Part shown: positions 33,733 through 43,181 of the stretch, in pieces
How positions within the stretch are numbered: the stretch's first letter is position 1
Layout: the number at the start of each line of letters is the position of its first letter
Assembly: GCF_003123685.1 (NCBI RefSeq)
Contig: NZ_QCYJ01000021.1
Coordinates: forward strand, 434,001-498,000
Source: Nocardia aurea
Lineage (GTDB): Bacteria > Actinomycetota > Actinomycetes > Mycobacteriales > Mycobacteriaceae
Direction: 5' to 3'
DNA: 64,000 nt
Notes under the pieces: model-generated
What the model was told of the DNA's origin: nothing
Database searches by the model: none
What the model saw: only the letters and a program-made list of their open reading frames with translations
Position numbers and translations under genes: made by a program

Positions 33733-35832
33733 TCAGGGTGTGCCGGGCGCGACCGTGCCGATGACCGGTGGGTCGGTGGCGCCGGGACCGATGAGCAACC
33801 GCTTGAGGATCTTGCCGGTCTCCCCGCGCGGCAGCGAACTGAGGAATGTGACATCGCGCGGCACGGAGAATCGGCTCAACCGATGCCGGATGTAACTGCG
33901 GACCATATCCGAATCCAGGCCCGAACCCTCGTGTTTGACGACGAACGCGGCCAGGCGTTGGCCGTACTCCTGGTCGGGAACGCCGACCACCGCGACTTCG
34001 CTCACCTGGGGCAGGTAGGCGAGCGCTTCCTCCACCGGTCGCGGAAAGACGTTCTCGCCGCCGGAGATGATCATCTCGTCGTCGCGGCCGTCGATGTAGA
34101 GCCGACCCGTGGCGTCGAGGTAGCCGAGGTCGCCGGTGTCGATCATGCCGTCCGCCTCGTTCGGCGGCGCCGAGTTGACGTAGCCGTCGAAGAGCATGTG
34201 GTTGCTCACGAAGATATGTCCGGTCGCGCCGACCGGGAGCGGCTTCAGATCGGGGCCGAGTACCGCGACCCTGGTGCCGAGCGGCGGTCTGCCCGCCGTG
34301 GTCGGGGCGGTGCGCAGATCGGACGGGTCCGCGACGGTAGCCCACGACACCTCGGTGGAGCCGTAGACGTTGTAGAGGATGTCGCCGAAGCCGTCCATGA
34401 AACGCAGCACCGTGTTCGCCGCCAGCGGCGCACCGCAACTGGCGACCACCCGCAGACTCGACGTGTCGTAGCGCTCTCGGATGTGCACCGGCAGTTCGAG
34501 AATGCGGTGCACCATGATCGGCACCGCGATGAAGGTGGTGACCCGATGTTCGGCGATGAGCCGCAGGCAGTCCTCGGCATCGAACTGGGCGGGCAGGACC
34601 ACCGTGGCGCGCAACGCGGTACTCAGTTGCAACGCGGCCAGACCCCAGGTGTGGAACAGCGGGGCCGGGATGAGCATGGTGTCGTCGATGCGCATCGGTA
34701 TGCGCGACAACAGGGCGGCCACCGTGGCGAATCCTTTGGGATGCGGCCTGCGCGCGCCCTTCGGGGTGCCCGATGTACCCGAGGTCAGCACGATCAACTT
34801 GCCGGGGTGCGTCGGCCGGGGGAAGGTCTCGTGTCGCTGTTCGATCAGGTCGTCCACGGTGATGTGGCCGGCGCCGGGGGCCCTGATATCGCTGGCGTAG
34901 CGCGCGATATCGGAATGCAGGTATTGCACGAGGTGGTCGAATTCGGCGTCGACGAACAGCGCGGACAGTTTGTCGCGTTGAACGACTTCCTCGATGCGGC
35001 GGGTGGGCAGACCGGTGTTGAGCAGGGCGACATCGACGCCGAGTTTGCCCGCCGCGACCATCACCTCGACCATGCCGCCGTGATTCCTGGCCAGCAGGCC
35101 GATCGCGTCGCCCGCGGCGAGCCCGTTCGCGTGCATGGCGGCGGCGAGCGCGTTCGTGCGACGGTGCATCTCGTCGAAAGTCCTGCTGACATGTCCGTCG
35201 ACCACCGCGGCACGCGCGGGGGAGTAGGCCGCCGCGGCCGCATAGCCGCCCGCGAGATTGAAACCCCACTCCGACAGTCGCCGCAGCTGTTTGATGCCGC
35301 GATCGATCCGGTAGGCGCGCATCACCCCGCTCGACACGATCTGCTTGGCGACCTCGGCACGCCTGCGCACCGGCGAATCCTCGCCGTTGACCACGACGGA
35401 GGTGTTCGCGCCGAGCACCAGATCCTCGATCCGCTGCAAGCCGTTGTGGGTCCAGTCGGCGACGACGGCGTTGGACATGTCGGCCAGCGCCGGATGCATG
35501 CGGGTCGGCGCGAAGAAGGTGATGATCACGCGGGTGCGCCGGTCATCCCCGAGCAGTCGCACGGAGGCGAAACTGCCCTCGGCGGGGCATTGCAGTTCGA
35601 ACCCGTCGCGGATGCGGCCGATCACGACCCGCACGGTGTGCGTGCGGATGCCGAGTTCGGCGGTGCCGACCCGGAAGCGCAGCATCGTGTGTCCGTCGAC
35701 GCTCTCCAGCGGTTCGCACGCTCCGATGCCGGGGAAAATCCTGGGATAGGTCTGCGGCTCCAGCAACAGATCCCATACTGCGGTGCGATCGATCGCGAAC
35801 TCCGCGACCACGTCGATGACATCGGTAACCAC
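33733..35832 (-). CDS. SRPBCC-domain / acyl-CoA synthetase fusion
   Basis: A 699-residue fusion. Residues about 1-145 look like an SRPBCC (START/polyketide-cyclase-like) lipid-binding domain (VWDLLLEPQTYPRIFPGIGACE at the start, a long C-terminal helix to residue 138). Residues about 185-690 are an AMP-forming acyl-CoA synthetase: P-loop LTSGTSGTPKG at 349-359, the YNVYGSTE adenine motif, TGDLGYLD, and the catalytic lysine segment RGETGKILKR near the C-terminus. It activates a carboxylic acid, probably a long-chain fatty acid, to its CoA ester. The SRPBCC part may present the acyl substrate; this is inferred. The GTG start at 35832 has no strong ribosome site. Confidence 0.87.
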   Translation of the reverse strand: MVTDVIDVVAEFAIDRTAVWDLLLEPQTYPRIFPGIGACEPLESVDGHTMLRFRVGTAELGIRTHTVRVVIGRIRDGFELQCPAEGSFASVRLLGDDRRTRVIITFFAPTRMHPALADMSNAVVADWTHNGLQRIEDLVLGANTSVVVNGEDSPVRRRAEVAKQIVSSGVMRAYRIDRGIKQLRRLSEWGFNLAGGYAAAAAYSPARAAVVDGHVSRTFDEMHRRTNALAAAMHANGLAAGDAIGLLARNHGGMVEVMVAAGKLGVDVALLNTGLPTRRIEEVVQRDKLSALFVDAEFDHLVQYLHSDIARYASDIRAPGAGHITVDDLIEQRHETFPRPTHPGKLIVLTSGTSGTPKGARRPHPKGFATVAALLSRIPMRIDDTMLIPAPLFHTWGLAALQLSTALRATVVLPAQFDAEDCLRLIAEHRVTTFIAVPIMVHRILELPVHIRERYDTSSLRVVASCGAPLAANTVLRFMDGFGDILYNVYGSTEVSWATVADPSDLRTAPTTAGRPPLGTRVAVLGPDLKPLPVGATGHIFVSNHMLFDGYVNSAPPNEADGMIDTGDLGYLDATGRLYIDGRDDEMIISGGENVFPRPVEEALAYLPQVSEVAVVGVPDQEYGQRLAAFVVKHEGSGLDSDMVRSYIRHRLSRFSVPRDVTFLSSLPRGETGKILKRLLIGPGATDPPVIGTVAPGTP

Positions 35833-36237
35833 TGGCGTGCAATTCTCGTCGGCCGGTTCGAACAGCTCGGGTCGGCGGAGAATTCATTTGTAACCCTGGA
35901 TTCAACTGCGGTCAAGCAGCCATGATCGGGGCTGGTGGAAGGCTTGTCGGCGGTCACGACGCGACTCGAATCGAACTGTGCTCGGACACTATTCGCTTTC
36001 TCCGGTCGTTCCGCGCCGGGATTTACATCGAACTTTCCTCGGGGGTCGTCGCCCGCATTTCCGCGACAATTCGTGACAACTCACAAACCTCGCGGCGGAT
36101 CCGTCCGTTTCACCACGATGTCGTGCGGCTATCCGTCCTGTATGAGGGTGCCGGCGGGGCCGGAGCGCGGAGCCGGCGTGATCGTCGTCGGTGACCGCAC
36201 CGCGAATCAAATGTCTCATTGGGACAATAGTTGTAGG
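35833..36237. other. Intergenic region upstream of TetR and the synthetase fusion
   Basis: 405 bp between divergent genes, locally less GC-rich than the flanks. No credible gene is seen. It contains the operator-like palindrome at 36212-36226. Confidence 0.6.
36212..36226. promoter_or_regulatory. Operator-like palindrome TGTCTC-ATT-GGGACA
   Basis: A near-perfect 15-bp dyad: arms TGTCTC and GGGACA differ from exact symmetry at one position. It ends 12 bp before the TetR start, where a TetR autorepression site is expected. Confidence 0.6.
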
Positions 36238-36909
36238 ATGGTGGCATGGGTACCGACGATGACGTCGACCATGGGTGACGTCGATCTGGACGGTCGCAGG
36301 CTGCGGACCCGCCGCAGCCGCGAGGCCATGTCGCGCGCGGCGTTCGACCTGCTGGCCGAACGCGGCTTCGGTGCGCTCGGTGTCGAGGAGATCGCCGAAC
36401 GCGCCGGCGTGACCCGGCGGACCTTCAGCAGGCATTTCTGTTCCATCGAGGAAGCCGTCCTCGGCGATGTCGACCAGGACGTGCACCGGCTCAACGCCGC
36501 GTTGTCGCGTCGTCCGTCCGCCGAATCGCCCCTGGTCGCCTTCCGCGGCGCGGTCGACGATTGGCTGACCGCGGAGTACGGCGGAGCCAACGCCTCACGG
36601 TTGATCCGTCGGTGGGAGCTGTTCCGGCGGATCGAGTCCGAACCCGCGCTGTTCGCGGGCTATCAACGGATCAGGGCAGAGGGCGGGCAGGAGTCGGTGC
36701 GCATCATCGCCGCACGTCTCGGTGTCGACGCGGTATCGGATCTGCGTCCTGCCGCCGCGGTCGCCGCGGGATCGGGCATGCTGCTCGCCGCGTCGAGGGC
36801 ATGGGCGGACGGCGAAGATCCCGCGGCGCTGCCCCGGCTCGTCGACCGATTCTTCGCGACCCTCGACGCGCTGGTCACCGAAATCCGATTCGAGGAGTCG
36901 CGGTCATGA
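36238..36909 (+). CDS. TetR-family transcriptional regulator
   Basis: A protein of about 223 residues. The DNA-binding domain includes RRSREAMSRAAFDLLAERGF, then VEEIAERAGVTRRTFSRHF, the usual TetR helix-turn-helix, followed by the LRR-type ligand domain with a MLLAASRAWADGEDP helix. The start is ambiguous between the ATGs at 36238, 36259 and 36271; the first is taken. A palindrome close upstream suggests autoregulation. Its stop overlaps the next ATG by 4 bp (ATGA), so the Rv1733c-like membrane protein gene is coupled and probably coregulated. Confidence 0.88.
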   Translation: MVAWVPTMTSTMGDVDLDGRRLRTRRSREAMSRAAFDLLAERGFGALGVEEIAERAGVTRRTFSRHFCSIEEAVLGDVDQDVHRLNAALSRRPSAESPLVAFRGAVDDWLTAEYGGANASRLIRRWELFRRIESEPALFAGYQRIRAEGGQESVRIIAARLGVDAVSDLRPAAAVAAGSGMLLAASRAWADGEDPAALPRLVDRFFATLDALVTEIRFEESRS

Positions 36910-37496
36910 CGATCGGGTCTGTCGATATCGTCCGCCGGACCTGCCGCCGCGTCGGCCTGGACCGCAATCCGATGCGCAGGCGCGAGGACCGATGGCAAGC
37001 GGTCGTCGCCCTGTTGCTCACGGTGGCGGCCGTCGCGGTCGTGCCGCTGGCGGTACTGCTCATCGGGAGGCCGATCTACGACACGGACATCCGCGCGGTG
37101 CACCAGGAGACCGCTCGGCTGCATCGGGTCGACGCGACGGTCACCGAGGTCGGCAAGGCGCCGCTGTACGCGCCGATCACCCCGGTGCGGGTGTCGTGGC
37201 GCGATCCCGACGGGACCGAACACACCGGTGACCACCACAGCGACGTCATGGTGAAAGTCGGTGCCGTGGTACCGATCTGGTTGAACGATACCGGCCGACC
37301 GGTGCAGCCGCCGTCGCCGACGCGACCGTTGAGCCGCGCGGTGCTCACCTGTGGCGCCGTCGTCGCGACGACGGTATTCGCCTGCGCCGCGGCCTATCTG
37401 CTGGTGCGTCGCGGTCTGGATCGACGACGGGTCCGGCTCTGGGAAACCGAATGGGAGACCGTCGGAATCAACTGGGGCGGTCGCGGCGCGAACTGA
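36906..37496 (+). CDS. Rv1733c-type two-helix membrane protein
   Basis: A 196-residue protein with two membrane helices, at about residues 34-54 (VVALLLTVAAVAVVPLAVLLIG) and 142-164 (AVLTCGAVVATTVFACAAAYLLV). The external domain of about 85 residues contains VSWRDPDGTEHTGDHH. The basic N-terminus, the RNPMRRREDRWQ entry into the first helix and the overall layout match the Rv1733c family of mycobacteria and nocardiae. It sits in the cytoplasmic membrane; its function is unknown. It is translationally coupled to the TetR gene. Confidence 0.85.
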   Translation: MTIGSVDIVRRTCRRVGLDRNPMRRREDRWQAVVALLLTVAAVAVVPLAVLLIGRPIYDTDIRAVHQETARLHRVDATVTEVGKAPLYAPITPVRVSWRDPDGTEHTGDHHSDVMVKVGAVVPIWLNDTGRPVQPPSPTRPLSRAVLTCGAVVATTVFACAAAYLLVRRGLDRRRVRLWETEWETVGINWGGRGAN

Positions 37497-37521
37497 TCGC
37501 GCGCGACCGGCCGGTCGACGG

Positions 37522-39072
37522 TCAGACGGGGAAGAGGCTGTGCTTGCGCGGATTGTGCTTGCGCACCGAGTCCTTGTCACGCAGCAACCGCAGTGCCTTA
37601 CGGATCTCGAGCCGGGTCTGGGACGGCTCGATCACCGCGTCGATGTAGCCACGTTCGGCGGCGATCCACGGGGTGGCCATGGTGGCGTTGTAGAAGTCGA
37701 TCATCTGCTGACGTACCGCGGGCCGCTGCTCGGCGGGGGCGGCCTCCAGTTGCTTGCGCCCGATGATGCCCACCATGCTCTCGGCGCCCATGACCGCGAT
37801 GCGGGCCGTCGGCCAGGCCAGGCTGATGTCGGCGCCGAGCTGCTTGCAGCCCATGACCGCGTAGCCGCCGCCGTAGGCCTTTCGGGTCACGATGGTCACG
37901 ATGGGCACGGTCGCCTCGATGACGGCCCGGAAGAAACGTCCACCGCGCTTGATGACCCCCGCCTTCTCCTCCTCGACACCGGGCAGGACGCCCGGGGTGT
38001 CGACGACGAAGATGATCGGCAGGCCGTAGGCGTTGCAGAGCCGGATGAAATGGGTCGCCTTGTCCGAGCACTGCGCGTCGAGCGCGCCGCCGAGCACCTG
38101 CGGCTGGTTGGCGACGACGCCGACACTGCGCCCGTCGACGCGAGCGAAACCGGTGATCAGGTTCTGCGCGGTCGCCGCGGCGATCTCGTGGAACGCCCCG
38201 TCGTCGAAGATCCGCAGCAGGATCTCGTGCATGTCGTAGCCGACCTTGTCGGCGTCGGGAATGATCGAGTCGAGTTCCAGATCGTGCGCGGTCAGCTCCG
38301 GCTCCAGCCCCGGGTTGACGACGGGCGGCTGTTCGAGGCAACTCGACGGCAGGTAGCTCAAGTACGACCGAACCCAGTCGAAGGCCGCCTGCTCGTCGGG
38401 CGCGACATGATGGATGGTGCCGATCTCGGCCTGTACGGCGGCGCCGCCGAGTTCCTCGGCGGTGACGGCGTGGCCGGTGACCGCCTTGATGACCTCGGGG
38501 CCGGTGACGAACATGTAGGACTTCTCGGTCGCGACCAGCACGTCCATGTTGACCGGGCCGTACACCGAGCCCGCGGCGCATTTGCCGAGCATGACCGCGA
38601 CCATCGGCACGAAACCCGACAGATCGCCCTGGCGCACGCACATCAGCGCGTACCAGGCCAGCGAAGCCACCGCATCCTGGATGCGGGCGCCGCCCGAATC
38701 GTTGATCGCCACCACCGGGCAGGCGTTCTCTTGGGCGAATTCCATCGCGGCGGCGACCTTGCGGCCGAACATCTCGCCGACCGAGCCGCCGTGCACCGTC
38801 TGATCGTGGGCGATCACGACCACCGGCCTGCCGTCGATCGATCCCCGGCCGGTCACGACGCCGTCGCCGTACATCGCGCCGGTGGTGCCGGGCATACGCA
38901 TGAGTGCGCCCATTTCCACGAACGACCCGGGATCCAACAGCGCGCGAACGCGCTCCCGAGCGCTGGGTATGCCCTTGCTCTTGCGTTTCGCGATGCCGGT
39001 CTCGCCAGCGGGTTCCTCGGCGAGCTCCAGGATGTCCCGGAGTTCCTCCAGCTTTTCTCGCGTACCGCTCAT
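37522..39072 (-). CDS. Acyl-CoA carboxylase carboxyltransferase beta subunit (AccD family)
   Basis: A 516-residue carboxyltransferase with both halves of the crotonase-like fold. Visible are the N-terminal [17 protein letters not shown] helix, [36 protein letters not shown] and [14 protein letters not shown]. The C-terminal half has [26 protein letters not shown], and [17 protein letters not shown]. It transfers carboxybiotin to an acyl-CoA and needs an alpha (AccA) subunit not found in this window. Whether acetyl-, propionyl- or longer acyl-CoA is used cannot be read. The start is the ATG at 39072; the long upstream frame is not homologous. Confidence 0.9.
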   Translation of the reverse strand: MSGTREKLEELRDILELAEEPAGETGIAKRKSKGIPSARERVRALLDPGSFVEMGALMRMPGTTGAMYGDGVVTGRGSIDGRPVVVIAHDQTVHGGSVGEMFGRKVAAAMEFAQENACPVVAINDSGGARIQDAVASLAWYALMCVRQGDLSGFVPMVAVMLGKCAAGSVYGPVNMDVLVATEKSYMFVTGPEVIKAVTGHAVTAEELGGAAVQAEIGTIHHVAPDEQAAFDWVRSYLSYLPSSCLEQPPVVNPGLEPELTAHDLELDSIIPDADKVGYDMHEILLRIFDDGAFHEIAAATAQNLITGFARVDGRSVGVVANQPQVLGGALDAQCSDKATHFIRLCNAYGLPIIFVVDTPGVLPGVEEEKAGVIKRGGRFFRAVIEATVPIVTIVTRKAYGGGYAVMGCKQLGADISLAWPTARIAVMGAESMVGIIGRKQLEAAPAEQRPAVRQQMIDFYNATMATPWIAAERGYIDAVIEPSQTRLEIRKALRLLRDKDSVRKHNPRKHSLFPV

Positions 39073-39660
39073 GTGTTCTGCGTTGTCCTTCGAACTCGGT
39101 GTTGCTGCCCGTCCGCCGGCGTGAAGCCGTTTTCGGGTGCGGCGCTCGATGCTAGTCGTGATGACACGCACAGCACAGCTGTACAGGGAAACTGATGCGA
39201 CAGCTCACGGCGGTGTGCGCTCCACTCACTTCAGGGTAGCGGCGCGTGCCCGCGCCGTTCCGGATGGTCCTTGTGCTCGATCCCGATAGATCGGCCTCCC
39301 GCTGGTGACTGTTACAGAGCATGCCGCCGACGCCGGTCCCGAGTTCTACCGTTGCTGCTGCGCGGCGCCGGAATCTGCGCGGCCGGCGCCGCGCACCCGC
39401 CGTCTCGGACGCGCTGGAGAAATGTCGCGAGGTCGTGAACGTACCGCGCCGAGGTGGCTGTCGAGTTGCTCGTGAATTCCCGAAAACTATTGCATATTCC
39501 GGTATCGGACGATTACCTGAGACAGTTGCGAACGCGATCGGGCGAAACGTCGTGATCTGCTTGTGATTTCGCCCAAGGTCGGGTGTAAAGCCTGATGAGA
39601 TACCAAGTTCGGGCTGTGCGGAGTGTAATTCGTGGCGATGGTGGCTAGTCTTCGGTAGTC
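39073..39660. other. 588-bp intergenic region
   Basis: Between the AccD gene and the PucR-like gene. The second half (from about 39480) is A/T-richer than the rest and probably holds the promoter of the PucR-like gene. No hairpin, conserved motif or supported gene is seen; the short frames here lack ribosome sites and GC3 bias. Confidence 0.5.
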
Positions 39661-40602
39661 ATGGTGGGTATGAAGACCGGGTCCGGAATCAAGACCTTGG
39701 AGAGCAGACTCGTCGAACATCTGGCATCTCGTCCACGTGGCGCCGCGCACGGTGATCCGACGGGTGACCTGACAAGAGTCACGCGCAACTGTCTGGCCGC
39801 GGCGGTACGGACGCTCGGTCCACGGTCGACCCCGGTCAGGCAACCGGACGAGATAGCCGGATCCGCCGTGCGATGGGCGCGCGAGGGTATCGCGCTCGAA
39901 TCGGTACTCGGCGCCTATCACGACGGCATTCGCTCCGGCCTCGAATTCCTGGCCGCCGCGGCGGCCGACGGTGACGCGGAACAGGTGGTCGCGGGCACCC
40001 GGCTCATCGTGCAGGCGCTGGAAATGGTGACGGTGGCCGCGTCGGCGGCCTATGTCGAGGAGCACCGGCTCGTCGCCAAGGAGCACCAGACCGCGGCCCA
40101 GACCCTGGTCTCGGCTCTGCTCGGCGGGCACGGCGTCGCCCAGCTGGCCAGACAGACCGGTATCACGATTGCCCCGGCCTACCAGGTGGTCGCGGTATCG
40201 ATACCCCGGCATCCGGACGAGAAGCGGCCCGGCAGCGGTCACGCGGCCGCCCGCAGGAAATTGCGCAGGGTCCAGTCGGCCCTCGCGGACCCGTTCGGCT
40301 CCCGCGCGCTGGCACTGCTGTCCACCGACGGGGGGACCGTGCTGGTGCCGAGCGAGACCGCGAGCGCGCTGACCCCGCTCGCGATGACGGCCGAAGTACT
40401 GGAGTTGGTCAGCTCGGTGGCCGAGGTGCCGCTGACCGCAGCGGTCGTCGCGGGCCGCACCGAGCGCATCCCCGAACTGGCCGCCCGCGCGCACGAGTTG
40501 CTCGATCGGGTCAGAAAGGACCGAAGACCGCCAGGACTGTATCCGGTCGAATCCGCCGACGCCGTGGTCGACGCCGACGCCGTGGAGATCGGCGACCGCT
40601 GA
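39661..40602 (+). CDS. PucR-like regulator lacking the C-terminal helix-turn-helix
   Basis: A 313-residue protein closely related to residues about 35-350 of the PucR regulator at 20099-21358. Shared blocks include the helical YVEEHRLVAKEHQTAAQTLVSALLGG segment, the ARRKLRRVQSALAD block and the ARAHELLDRVR helix. It ends shortly after GLYPVESADAVVDADAVEIGDR, before the PucR DNA-binding region. The stop is real in this sequence; no frame continues the homology. It may be a sensor or dominant modulator of a full-length PucR. The start is at 39661 or the ATG at 39670, with no good ribosome site at either. Confidence 0.8.
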   Translation: MVGMKTGSGIKTLESRLVEHLASRPRGAAHGDPTGDLTRVTRNCLAAAVRTLGPRSTPVRQPDEIAGSAVRWAREGIALESVLGAYHDGIRSGLEFLAAAAADGDAEQVVAGTRLIVQALEMVTVAASAAYVEEHRLVAKEHQTAAQTLVSALLGGHGVAQLARQTGITIAPAYQVVAVSIPRHPDEKRPGSGHAAARRKLRRVQSALADPFGSRALALLSTDGGTVLVPSETASALTPLAMTAEVLELVSSVAEVPLTAAVVAGRTERIPELAARAHELLDRVRKDRRPPGLYPVESADAVVDADAVEIGDR

Positions 40603-40746
40603 ACCGGCCGGTTGTGACCGGTCGACCCCTCCGAACTCCGCGATTGTGATACCGACCAGCAGCTGGGTAATCGTCTTTCGAGACGGCCTCGGCCGACCTA
40701 GTCTCACAGTGTGCCCGGACTCCACGTCAGGCAGAAGGAGTTGCGA

Positions 40747-41055
40747 GTGAGTACCCCGTCGACCAGCGTCGACGTGCCGTGCGTGCGGAAATCCGACACA
40801 TGGCGCGGCACGGACGTTTCCTGTCCCGAAGTCCTTACGCCGCACGATGTTCCGCGCCGCGACCGCGAGAATCCCACCGCCGGGACCGGCGCGGTTCGGC
40901 ACCGGGGAACAGCACGCGTCGCCCGGGTGGCACAACGTCGGCCGGTAGCGCACACTGCCTTCGTGATCACACTGCTCGACGAGGGCGCCGCGCCCTCCTG
41001 CCGCCGGGATATCGCGGGTTCCCGCCGCGCGAATCGGACCGCCCGCGTCTCATGA
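40747..41055 (+). CDS. Possible small upstream protein, 102 residues
   Basis: A GTG at 40747 lies 6 nt after AGAAGGAG, one of the best ribosome sites in the window. The frame ends in a TGA that overlaps the ATG of the esterase gene (ATGA), suggesting translational coupling. The product is Arg/Thr-rich with four Cys and no recognised domain. GC at third codon positions is high in the first half. It may be a leader or a misread frame; support is the ribosome site and the coupling. Confidence 0.45.
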   Translation: MSTPSTSVDVPCVRKSDTWRGTDVSCPEVLTPHDVPRRDRENPTAGTGAVRHRGTARVARVAQRRPVAHTAFVITLLDEGAAPSCRRDIAGSRRANRTARVS

Positions 41056-42110
41056 GCACACGAGTACCGATCACCACCGCCGCCGTCATGGCCGCCGCCG
41101 TCGCGGCCTCGGTCGCCTTCGTCGGCGCGCAGGTCAGCGATGCCGAACCGACCAATCCGGTCCCCTCGGTCACGCCTCCGCCGCCGGTCGACCCGAAGAT
41201 GACCCGCACCGGGCTGCTGAGCAGCGAGAACATGGGCGGCAGGCACGAGCGTCTGCATATCGCGTCCGCGGCCATGCGTCGTGTGATCGACGTCGACGTC
41301 CTGCGCGGTGCGGGTGATCAGCCGCGACCGACCCTCTACCTGCTCGACGGCGTGGACGGCGATCCCGTCTCCGGGTGGCTCACCAAGGGGGGCGCCGCCG
41401 AATTCTTCGCGGACAAACCGGTCGACGTGGTGCTGACCAGCGGCGGCACCGGCAGTATGTACAGCGACTGGGAGCGCCACGACGCCGCGCTCGGGCTCAA
41501 TCGCTGGGAGACCTTCCTGACCACCGAATTGCCGCCCATCGTGGAATCGCTGCTGCGATCCGACGGGGATCGCGCGATCGCGGGCGTATCGATGGGCGCC
41601 CAGGCCGCCATGATGCTGGCGCAGCGCCATCCGGGACAGTACCGCGCGGTCGCGGGGATGAGCGGCTGTTATTCGACGGCGGACCCGCTCGGCCACGCCG
41701 TCACCAGTATCACCGTGGCGTCACGCGGCGGGAACGCGGACAACCTGTGGGGTCCGGCCAATTCCCCGGAATGGGTGGCCCACGACACCGTGCTCAACGC
41801 CGAGCGGTTGCGCGGGACCGCGGTGTACCTGTCCGCGGCCTCCGGTGCGCCGACCCACGCCGACCTCGTCGCGGTGGCCCAGTCGCCCGATATCGTCGAC
41901 GCGCTGACCGTCGCTGGTGGTGGCGTCGCGCTCGAGGCGGGTGCGCGGGCGTGTACCGAGCGGCTCGTCGCGCGACTCGGCGAATTGCGTATTCCCGCGA
42001 CCGTCGACTACTCCGACGCGGGAATGCACACCTGGGTCGATTTCCAGGCGCAGCTGCCGCGCGCGTGGAAGGTGCTCTCGACGGCATTGGGGTTACCGGG
42101 AGCACAGTGA
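41052..42110 (+). CDS. Secreted esterase, antigen-85/mycolyltransferase-like
   Basis: A 352-residue secreted alpha/beta hydrolase of the esterase D/antigen 85 group. The signal peptide spans about residues 1-30 (AAVMAAAVAASVAFVGAQVSDA). The nucleophile is S180 in GVSMGAQ, and the D/E and H of the triad lie in the C-terminal third (the VDYSDAGMHTW segment supplies the His). The PTLYLLDGVDGDP and SMYSDW segments match mycolyltransferases, which move mycolates onto trehalose or arabinogalactan in the cell wall. The ATG overlaps the preceding small frame. Confidence 0.85.
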   Translation: MSTRVPITTAAVMAAAVAASVAFVGAQVSDAEPTNPVPSVTPPPPVDPKMTRTGLLSSENMGGRHERLHIASAAMRRVIDVDVLRGAGDQPRPTLYLLDGVDGDPVSGWLTKGGAAEFFADKPVDVVLTSGGTGSMYSDWERHDAALGLNRWETFLTTELPPIVESLLRSDGDRAIAGVSMGAQAAMMLAQRHPGQYRAVAGMSGCYSTADPLGHAVTSITVASRGGNADNLWGPANSPEWVAHDTVLNAERLRGTAVYLSAASGAPTHADLVAVAQSPDIVDALTVAGGGVALEAGARACTERLVARLGELRIPATVDYSDAGMHTWVDFQAQLPRAWKVLSTALGLPGAQ

Positions 42111-42155
42111 CCCGTCGCGGCGGAATCAGCCGGGACGCACCGCGTTGACACAGGT

Positions 42156-43181
42156 ATGACCTCGGCACCGCGGGATGTCCGCTTCTCGATACTGGACCGT
42201 TCCCGGGTGCGCGGCGGCCAGAGCCATCCCGAGGCGCTGCGCGAGACGGTCGAATTCGCCCGACTCGCGCAGGAATGGGGATACCACCGATTCTGGGTCT
42301 CGGAACATCACGGTGTGCCCGGCGTCGCGGGATCGGCGCCCACCGTGCTCGCGGCGGCCGTCGCGGCCGCGACCTCGCGAATCCGGGTGGGCACCGGCGG
42401 CGTGATGCTGCCGAACCATCAACCGCTGGTGGTCGCGGAGCAGTTCGGAGTGCTGGAATCGCTGTTTCCGGGCCGGATCGATATGGGTCTGGGCCGCTCG
42501 GTCGGCTTCACCGACGGCGTGCGTCGCGCGCTCGGTCACGGAAAGGCCGACGCCGACGATTTCGACGCACGCTTGGCCGAGGTGCTCGAATATTTCACGC
42601 GCGGACGGGCGGGTGTGCACGCCTGGCCCGCCGAAGGTCTGCGGGTGCCGACTTTTCTGCTCGCCACCGGTTCCGGTGCGCAGCGTGCCGCCCGCTTCGG
42701 TCTGCCCCTGGTGATCGCTCCCGTCGCGGGGACCGCGGCGATGGCGGCGGCGATCGAGGGGTACCGTCGCGACTTTCGTGAAAGTTCTTGGGGCGCGGAG
42801 CCGTACGTCGTGATCTCGGCCGCCGTGGTCATCGCCGACACTGTCGAGGAAGCCCACCGGCTGCTGCTGCCCGAAGCGTGGTCGTATGTCTACTCGCGCA
42901 CACGCGGTGAGTTCCCCGCGCTGATGGCGCCGGAGGAGATCGAGCGACTGGAGTTCACCGAACGCGAACGCCGCCTCTACGACGACGCGCTGCGCGATCA
43001 CATCCACGGCACCGAGGAACAGGTGGCGGATGCCGTGGAGGAGTTGATCTCTCGGACCGGCGCCGACGAAATCCTGGTACACACCAGCACATACGATCGT
43101 CGCGCCCGGCTGGAATCACATCGGCGCCTGGCGCGCCTGGTCGGTCTCGCCGCATCCGAACCGGTCTCTCGCGCGGGCTAA
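42156..43181 (+). CDS. Luciferase-like monooxygenase, MsnO8-type LLM family
   Basis: A 341-residue TIM-barrel flavoprotein of the bacterial luciferase superfamily. Visible are FSILDRSRV at the start, FWVSEHHGVPGVAGSAPTVLAAAVAAATSRIRVGTGGVMLPNH, and the flavin-site segment ESLFPGRIDMGLGRSVGFTDG. The C-terminal region has EEQVADAVEEL and TGADEILVHT. This N-terminal pattern is that of the MsnO8 group (FMN-dependent or F420-like). The substrate is unknown. Its 3' end overlaps the convergent hotdog gene by 4 bp. Confidence 0.9.
   Translation: MTSAPRDVRFSILDRSRVRGGQSHPEALRETVEFARLAQEWGYHRFWVSEHHGVPGVAGSAPTVLAAAVAAATSRIRVGTGGVMLPNHQPLVVAEQFGVLESLFPGRIDMGLGRSVGFTDGVRRALGHGKADADDFDARLAEVLEYFTRGRAGVHAWPAEGLRVPTFLLATGSGAQRAARFGLPLVIAPVAGTAAMAAAIEGYRRDFRESSWGAEPYVVISAAVVIADTVEEAHRLLLPEAWSYVYSRTRGEFPALMAPEEIERLEFTERERRLYDDALRDHIHGTEEQVADAVEELISRTGADEILVHTSTYDRRARLESHRRLARLVGLAASEPVSRAG

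Noticed and set aside
39321..39566. 81-codon plus-strand frame in the intergenic region
   Set aside because: No ribosome site, mixed codon bias and Arg-rich low-complexity start; no motif.
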